From positions 1 to 64,000 of the forward strand of contig JADYUX010000005.1 of the NCBI GenBank assembly GCA_021532125.1: a DNA stretch of 64,000 nucleotides, given 5' to 3'. A program made the position numbers and the translations under genes. A model generated the notes under the pieces. It had not been told where the DNA came from, ran no database searches, and worked only from the letters and a program-made list of their open reading frames with translations. Below, piece by piece: positions 59,082 through 64,000 of the stretch. Positions within the stretch are counted from its first letter, which is position 1; the number at the start of each line of letters is the position of its first letter. Source of the DNA: Arcanobacterium haemolyticum (lineage in GTDB: Bacteria > Actinomycetota > Actinomycetes > Actinomycetales > Actinomycetaceae).

Positions 59082-60464
59082 ATGTCACACCCAACTCAGA
59101 CGAAGGACACTGTGGTCGAGCGAACGATGGGTGACCTTGTTAAGGCCGCCGTCTCCGGTTGGCTCGGCACCGCGCTGGAATTCATGGATTTCCAGCTTTA
59201 CTCGCTGGCAGCCGCGCTTGTTTTCGGCAAGATCTTTTTCGCTGGAGAATCGCCCCAGTTGGCGGTTATTTCAGCAATGGCTACGTACGGCGTCGGATAT
59301 ATTGCCCGACCAATTGGCGCGTGGTACTTCGGCCGCCTCGGTGATCGCGTTGGCCGCACGAAAGTTCTGTACTACACGATCATCATTATGGGCTTGTCGA
59401 CGACCTTGATTGGTGCACTGCCGACCTACCAGACGATTGGTCTGGGAGCCCCTGCTCTCCTCGTCCTTCTCCGCCTTTTGCAGGGCTTTGGTGCGGGTGC
59501 TGAGATCTCTGGCGCTGGCGTCATGCTCGCCGAGTATGCTCCAGCGAAGAAGCGCGGTATTGTGGCCTCCCTCGTCGCTCTTGGTACGAACTGTGGAACC
59601 CTGGGTGCTTCGGCAATTTGGGGAATCCTCGTCGCTGTTCTCGACGAGGAGCAATTGCTGGCTTGGGGTTGGCGTATTCCGTTCCTCGCTTCGGCAATCA
59701 TCATGGCGTTCGCTGTGTGGATTCGTATTCATCTCAAGGAGACTCCTGTTTTCGAGGAGCGCGACGATGTTGTGGACGGCAAGGCACTGAGCGACGAGGA
59801 GGTTATGCGCAAGGCCATCGCGGAGAACGATACGCGCATGATCGAGGCACTCAAGCAGAAGCCGTATAAGGCTGTCGCGGTGGCTTTCGCTTTGCGTTTC
59901 GGGCAGGCCGGTAATTCAGGTTTGATCCAGACCTTCCTTATCTCGTACATTGCCCAGTATCTCCTTATGGATAAGGTTGTTGCGACGAATGCCGTGATGA
60001 TTTCGTCGCTCGTCGCTTTCGCTATCGTTCCGCTGTGTGGATGGCTTGGTGATATGTTTGGCCGTACTCGCATGTACCAGGTGTTTGGCGCACTCTCGCT
60101 CATTGTTGCAATTCCTGCGCTTATCCTTATCAGCCAGAAAGTTGTTGCGCTCACGCTTATCGGTTACGTCCTCATCCACAATGTGTGCGTGATGAGTATG
60201 GCGTCCTTGGAGAACCTCACTCTTCCTGAAATTTTCGGTGCACGTAATCGTTACTCCCTGACGGCTGTCACCCGCGAGATCGCAGCCATGATCGCAACCG
60301 GCCTTCTTCCAGTCATCGCGAGTGCTCTCGTTGCGGCATGGACGGGTTCGTGGGTTCCGATTGCTGCCATGATTATTTTTGATGGCGTGGTCGTTCTCAT
60401 TGCGGCGACATACATGCCTGAAGTTGCTGGTCGTGATCTCACCGATCCTCGTTCAGCTCTCTGA
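59082..60464 (+). CDS. MFS (metabolite:H+ symporter type) transporter, probably hexonate uptake
   Basis: 460 residues from the ATG at 59082. Twelve helices; VSGWLGTALEFMDFQLYSLAAALVFGKIFF and GDRVGRTKVLYYTIIIMG (MFS loop signature), LQGFGAGAEISGAGVMLAEYAPAKKRG are typical of the MHS branch that carries organic and sugar acids with protons. Its place between the dehydrogenase and mannonate dehydratase suggests uptake of L-gulonate, D-mannonate or a related acid. Confidence 0.86.
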   Translation: MSHPTQTKDTVVERTMGDLVKAAVSGWLGTALEFMDFQLYSLAAALVFGKIFFAGESPQLAVISAMATYGVGYIARPIGAWYFGRLGDRVGRTKVLYYTIIIMGLSTTLIGALPTYQTIGLGAPALLVLLRLLQGFGAGAEISGAGVMLAEYAPAKKRGIVASLVALGTNCGTLGASAIWGILVAVLDEEQLLAWGWRIPFLASAIIMAFAVWIRIHLKETPVFEERDDVVDGKALSDEEVMRKAIAENDTRMIEALKQKPYKAVAVAFALRFGQAGNSGLIQTFLISYIAQYLLMDKVVATNAVMISSLVAFAIVPLCGWLGDMFGRTRMYQVFGALSLIVAIPALILISQKVVALTLIGYVLIHNVCVMSMASLENLTLPEIFGARNRYSLTAVTREIAAMIATGLLPVIASALVAAWTGSWVPIAAMIIFDGVVVLIAATYMPEVAGRDLTDPRSAL

Positions 60465-60470
60465 GTCTCA

Positions 60471-60498
60471 GCGTGGGCGTCGCTCCTGGCGCCCACGC
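60471..60498 (+). terminator. Intercistronic hairpin between transporter and manD
   Basis: GCGTGGGCG (60471-60479) pairs with CGCCCACGC (60490-60498), 10-base loop, no T-tract; may attenuate or protect the mRNA. Confidence 0.55.
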
Positions 60499-60561
60499 GC
60501 TCCGTGGGCCGATCACGGTTCGCCCCGGTTTTGTTCATTTCCTCCCCTGAAGGATTAAGTC

Positions 60562-61803
60562 ATGACTATCGCAAAGGTTGACGTTATTGTCACCTGTCCT
60601 GGACGCAACTTCGTTACGTTGAAGATAACGACGAGTGACGGCATCGTCGGTTACGGTGACGGTACGCTCAACGGCCGCGAGCTTTCTGTGGCCTCGTACT
60701 TGCGTGATCATCTCGCTCCGCTGCTGCGTGATCGTGATGAGTCGCGGATTGAGGATATTTGGCAGTATCTCTACCGCGGCCCATACTGGCGCCGTGGGCC
60801 TGTCACAATGGCGTCGATCGCCGCTGTGGATATGGCCCTGTGGGACATTAAGGCCAAACGTGCCGGGATGCCGCTGTACGAGCTTCTTGGCGGCGCTTCA
60901 CGTAAGGGTCTGCGTGCTTATGTGCACGCTTCTGGCTGGGATTACGCAGCTCTCAAGGTAGCCGTTGAGAGTTACATCGAGCAGGGTTTTAAGGCAGTGC
61001 GCGTACAGACGGGTGTGCCTGGCCTTGGCCAAATTTACGGCATTGCTCCCGCTAAAGCCGGCGAGAAGTACAACTATGAGCCTGCGAAGCGTGCGACGAA
61101 CAAGTATGGCGAGCCGTGCCCGGTGGAGGAGGAATGGGATTCCCGGAAGTACCTCAATTTTGTTCCCGAGGTGTTCGAGAATCTTCGCCGTGACTTCGGT
61201 ACGGATATTGCGTTGCTCCACGATGGCCACCATCGCCTATCTCCAATTGAGGCCGCTCGTCTCGGCAAAGAGCTTGAACCGTACGATTTGTTCTGGCTTG
61301 AGGATGCCACCCCTGGTGAGGATCAGGATGCGTTCCGATTGATCCGTTCGCATACGACAACGCCGCTCGCAACCGGCGAAGTATTTAATAGCGTGTTTGA
61401 TTATCAGACACTTATCACCGAGCGGTTGATCGACTATGTCCGCTCGTCAGTGACACATGCTGGTGGCATCACGGGTATGAAGCAGATTCTTTCCTTCGCA
61501 GATATCTACGGAGTGAAATCCGGAATCCACGGCCCCACCGATGTTTCACCTGTCGGTATGGCAGCGGCTTTGCACCTGGATATGACGATCCACAACTTCG
61601 GTATCCAAGAATTTATGCCTCATAACGATGAGACACTCAAGGTCTTCAAGACCTCCTATACCGTCAACGACGGATACCTTCACCCAGGTGATACGCCAGG
61701 TTTGGGTGTGGAGCTCGACGAAGAGTTGGCCGCCGAGTATCCATATACTCCCGCATATTTGCCGATTAATCGCCTTGAGGACGGCACCGTTCACGATTGG
61801 TGA
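60562..61803 (+). CDS. manD: D-mannonate dehydratase, enolase superfamily (ManD/RspA type)
   Basis: 413 residues, GAAGGA upstream. N-terminal capping domain with [44 protein letters not shown]; barrel with [12 protein letters not shown] (metal Asp), [12 protein letters not shown] (Glu), LATGEVFNS (Glu), [24 protein letters not shown], and the family C-terminus [13 protein letters not shown]. Dehydrates D-mannonate to 2-keto-3-deoxygluconate. Last gene of the cluster; the KDG kinase/aldolase must be elsewhere. Low-activity ManD paralogues exist, so kinetic class is unknown. Confidence 0.92.
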   Translation: MTIAKVDVIVTCPGRNFVTLKITTSDGIVGYGDGTLNGRELSVASYLRDHLAPLLRDRDESRIEDIWQYLYRGPYWRRGPVTMASIAAVDMALWDIKAKRAGMPLYELLGGASRKGLRAYVHASGWDYAALKVAVESYIEQGFKAVRVQTGVPGLGQIYGIAPAKAGEKYNYEPAKRATNKYGEPCPVEEEWDSRKYLNFVPEVFENLRRDFGTDIALLHDGHHRLSPIEAARLGKELEPYDLFWLEDATPGEDQDAFRLIRSHTTTPLATGEVFNSVFDYQTLITERLIDYVRSSVTHAGGITGMKQILSFADIYGVKSGIHGPTDVSPVGMAAALHLDMTIHNFGIQEFMPHNDETLKVFKTSYTVNDGYLHPGDTPGLGVELDEELAAEYPYTPAYLPINRLEDGTVHDW

Positions 61804-61825
61804 CGAAGCGTTCGTCGTTCACCAC

Positions 61826-61857
61826 GATGAGGGGTGGGATTTTTCCCGCCCCTCATC
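61826..61857 (+). terminator. Terminator after manD
   Basis: 14-bp stem with one G-U pair: 61826-61839 with 61844-61857, loop TTTT. Confidence 0.85.
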
Positions 61858-61923
61858 TGTATGAGCTTGACGTTACGTTCCCACGCCATGCGGAAAATTC
61901 TCTCCTCCGCTACGGTTGGATAT

Positions 61924-62514
61924 GTGAATAGGGTTTCAGCACGCACCGAGTACAAGCGTCGCATTCAGCAACGCCAAACTGTCCTTTTTGGTTCTATCGC
62001 AGCGACGATGGCTGTGCTCCTTGTTTTTGCGATGCTTTTCTGGACGGGTATTATTCCATTCCCATTCGAACGTGAATTCTCCGCGAAACCTGACCCGAAT
62101 AGAGTTGTCACGCCGTGTGTCGCCGAAGGCACGGCACCCGTGGAGCTCTCAGCGATTTCCGCAAGCGTCTACAACTCGACGTCACGCACCGGAATCGCCA
62201 CCGACGCCTCGCAGCAACTCGCCGCTCTCGGTGTTGCTGTTGTGACCACGGGCAACTGGTCGAGCCAGTCACTCAATGAGCCTGCTCGTATCCAGGCAGG
62301 CCCCCAGGGCGTCGCAGCCGCCTACACTCTCGCCCAGTACATCCCCGGCGCGATCATTCAGTACAACGGCGACCTCACTGGCGAATCGTTGAACATCATC
62401 CTGGGTGCCGACTGGAGCGCCCTCGCCTCCGCAGATACTGTCGCGGCAAATAACCCCAGCGGTACGCTGACCTCTGCAGACGAATGTACCGACATCAATG
62501 AAGCAGGTAAATAA
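61924..62514 (+). CDS. LytR C-terminal-domain membrane protein (second copy)
   Basis: 196 residues from the GTG at 61924 (GGTTGGA upstream); the ATG at 61888 is an alternative. Basic head (RTEYKRRIQQRQ), transmembrane helix about 23-43, then a LytR_C domain (about 75-180) with AISASVYNSTSRTGIATDASQQLAALGVAVV and a LNIILGADWSAL end. Extracytoplasmic, wall-polymer-related; only distantly similar to the copy at 31986. Monocistronic. Confidence 0.84.
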   Translation: MNRVSARTEYKRRIQQRQTVLFGSIAATMAVLLVFAMLFWTGIIPFPFEREFSAKPDPNRVVTPCVAEGTAPVELSAISASVYNSTSRTGIATDASQQLAALGVAVVTTGNWSSQSLNEPARIQAGPQGVAAAYTLAQYIPGAIIQYNGDLTGESLNIILGADWSALASADTVAANNPSGTLTSADECTDINEAGK

Positions 62515-62539
62515 AGATCTATATAGATCGAATCTAATG

Positions 62540-62574
62540 CGTGGGGGCCGTACATCAGATGTACGGCCCCCACG
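62540..62574. terminator. Bidirectional terminator
   Basis: CGTGGGGGCCGTACAT (62540-62555), loop CAG, complement at 62559-62574; between convergent genes. Confidence 0.88.
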
Positions 62575-62580
62575 TCATGC

Positions 62581-63114
62581 TCAGTGCTTGTAAATCACTT
62601 CAAAAAACTCCGTGACGACCTCGTCGTCCGGGTTAAACTCAATACCCGCCTCGCCGCACTCAATACGGAAGAACTCGTCGTGCTCACGCTGCCACTTATC
62701 GAGCGGGCCTTCCCCCTCCGCCGCAGCGATATCCTCACCTACCTCACAAAATGGGGTGAGGCGAACATCCGTGTTGCGGATAAGGGCACGCGGCCGGCCC
62801 GCACCATCACACACGATGGCTAGCTCACCGATAGTAGGAAGTTCGGCATCCTCCACCTTATACAGAGGCGCCCACGACGACGTCGCAGTCTTTGCACCGG
62901 CCAGCACAAGCTCACACAGCTCATTTGCCTGCGCTACATCCAAACCGAAACTAAAGGCAGACGGACGCAGCGACGACATATCATCCTGACCGATCACAAC
63001 CTCAAGCGGATTGAGCTTAGCAACCGTGCGTGCACGAGTCCAGAAAGCCTCAAGATCGCCATCATGCGGCTCAACTACCAACTCATCTGGACGCGGCGCG
63101 TTCTGCTCGCTCAT
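62581..63114 (-). CDS. ASCH-domain protein
   Basis: 177 residues from the ATG at 63114 (GAGGGAG upstream). The N-terminal 60 residues are acidic; the ASCH fold runs about 57-177: FGLDVAQANELCELVLAGAKTATSSWAPLYKVEDAELPTIGELAIVCDGAGRPRALIRNTDVRLTPFCEV, then DKWQREHDEFFRIE and VVTEFFEVIYKH. ASCH proteins are PUA-like and include RNA-binding proteins and nucleoside N-acyl hydrolases. Exact role unknown. Confidence 0.87.
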   Translation of the reverse strand: MSEQNAPRPDELVVEPHDGDLEAFWTRARTVAKLNPLEVVIGQDDMSSLRPSAFSFGLDVAQANELCELVLAGAKTATSSWAPLYKVEDAELPTIGELAIVCDGAGRPRALIRNTDVRLTPFCEVGEDIAAAEGEGPLDKWQREHDEFFRIECGEAGIEFNPDDEVVTEFFEVIYKH

Positions 63115-63225
63115 CTCTCCCTCTTTCCCATACAAGGACAACAACGCCTACCCACCCTAGGCTACGCGAGCGCATTCACAACGAAACTATGGCAAGGCCA
63201 ACCTCAGGTTGGGCCGAAGCCCTTC

Positions 63226-64000
63226 CTAGCCGCGAGCCTCGCCGGTGGGCGCCAAACCCTCAGACTCAAGAGCCGCCTGCACCCACTGCGTCACGACGAT
63301 ACGCGTACCCGCATTCACCGCAAGCCCCGCACCGAGAACCGTCAACAATTTGCCGCTCGTCTTCTGCCACTTGCGCACACCTGCCGCGAAAATCAAGCCG
63401 CCAACACCCGCCTGCGCAGTCGCAACAACCTCCATCAGGCGCGGCCTTTCCAAATAAAGCTTGCGATACACTCGCCAAAACTCGGGCGTGGCCCAACCCT
63501 GCCCAGCAACCTCGTACGCCACAGCCGTCTGAATACGCTCCTGGAACGGCTTAGGCTCAAACAAAGTAGCTCCCGGAAGGAGACGCGCCTCCAACAAGCC
63601 ATCAAGACAATCCGAAACTTCAGGAGCCAAACCGAGCGCCGCCGTCACCGCGCGAGCAGCAGTCGCAGGATCACCAAGGAGAGCCTCCCGCAACCGAGCA
63701 GCATCAGCCTGCGGCAACGCTTCACATATGCGCGACACAAACATACCTGCGCCCAGCTCATTCGTCGCAAACTCTCGCGCCACAGCTGATTCCGCCACCC
63801 ACGGCAGAAGCGGACGCTCACCAGCCCACTCCCACGTGCGCCGCACAGCATGATGACGAACCGACAAAATCGGCGTATCAACACCACTCGGATCAGCCGA
63901 CAACACAAGGACAAAGCCCGGCGAAATCCCAAACCTACGCTCAGGAATCCGCACATCCGAAATCACCGCATTTGCCTTACCTAAACGGAACGCCGCAATC
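63226..64000 (-). CDS. Unrecognised protein with C-terminal hydrophobic segments (5' partial)
   Basis: At least 257 residues; the frame is open to the window end (reads ...AAFRLGKANAVISDVRIPERRFGIS), so the start is outside. N-terminal part with RRTWEWAGERPLLPWV, a helical middle with EALPQADAARLREALLGDPATAARAVTAALG, and two hydrophobic stretches near the C-terminus (VGGLIFAAGV; LLTVLGAGLAVNAGTRIVV). I do not recognise the family and propose no function. Confidence 0.7.
   Translation of the reverse strand, partial: IAAFRLGKANAVISDVRIPERRFGISPGFVLVLSADPSGVDTPILSVRHHAVRRTWEWAGERPLLPWVAESAVAREFATNELGAGMFVSRICEALPQADAARLREALLGDPATAARAVTAALGLAPEVSDCLDGLLEARLLPGATLFEPKPFQERIQTAVAYEVAGQGWATPEFWRVYRKLYLERPRLMEVVATAQAGVGGLIFAAGVRKWQKTSGKLLTVLGAGLAVNAGTRIVVTQWVQAALESEGLAPTGEARG

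Overview
This 64-kb window is a chromosomal segment of a moderately GC-rich actinobacterium, probably Actinomycetaceae (Trueperella/Arcanobacterium-like). The family is an inference. It rests on actinobacterial marker proteins (DUF3027, DUF3263, DUF4032, LytR_C proteins, a DtxR/IdeR repressor, mycobacterial-type SerC), the gene order ffs-dnaX-recR-lysC-asd, frequent GTG/TTG starts, CIRCE control of groEL, and a sortase-anchored InlB-repeat protein with a LAFSG sorting signal. Most of the window is core genome. Accessory-looking parts are the left edge (1-3.5 kb), the tRNA-Ser neighbourhood (51.6-52.1 kb) and the sugar-acid cluster (56.3-61.8 kb).

Layout. 1-3.5 kb: the 3' end of a wall-anchored repeat protein and two AT-richer membrane-anchored proteins of unknown function, separated by related terminators. 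3.7-8.5 kb (-): a 1523-residue helicase/nuclease-like protein whose ATPase and nuclease motifs both look degraded, coupled to a small unknown gene. 8.8-12.1 kb: tRNA-Arg, a tandem universal stress protein, a secreted NlpC/P60 peptidase with MtrA-like repeats upstream, and a DedA protein. 12.1-18.9 kb: DtxR-family repressor, serC, an MFS exporter, an NCS2 purine permease, manA. 19-27.3 kb: DUF3027/cold-shock pair, TPM protein plus PspA (envelope stress), a two-component system, PlsC and an SDR enzyme. 27.6-34.6 kb: a long HD-like fusion protein, groEL with two CIRCE elements, a LytR_C protein, DUF3263, ung and a TetR regulator.

35-38.3 kb (-): a copper operon, copZ-copA-(35-codon ORF)-csoR, with two palindromic CsoR-type operators at its promoter; CsoR carries an unusual ten-cysteine N-terminal extension. 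38.5-44.5 kb: tRNA-Thr, a DsbA-like membrane thioredoxin, a Ser/Thr kinase with a polytopic C-terminus, a MalK/UgpC-type ATPase and a DUF4032 kinase-like protein. 44.6-50.8 kb (-): ffs, dnaX, recR, lysC and asd. 51-52 kb: a YbaK-type protein, then tRNA-Ser with a 25-codon integrase remnant and phased short repeats, which look like the scar of an integrated element.

52.1-56 kb: a PadR regulator divergent from a four-gene osmoprotectant ABC operon whose genes all overlap by ATGA; a perfect palindrome lies between them. 56.3-61.8 kb: UxuB-like oxidoreductase, medium-chain dehydrogenase, MFS transporter and ManD-type mannonate dehydratase, best read as an L-gulonate/D-mannonate route to 2-keto-3-deoxygluconate behind an operator-bearing promoter. 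61.9-64 kb: a second LytR_C protein, an ASCH-domain protein and a partial unknown gene.

The strongest candidates for something not commonly described are the Cys-rich CsoR with the coupled micro-ORF, and the doubly degenerate helicase-nuclease with its coupled small partner.
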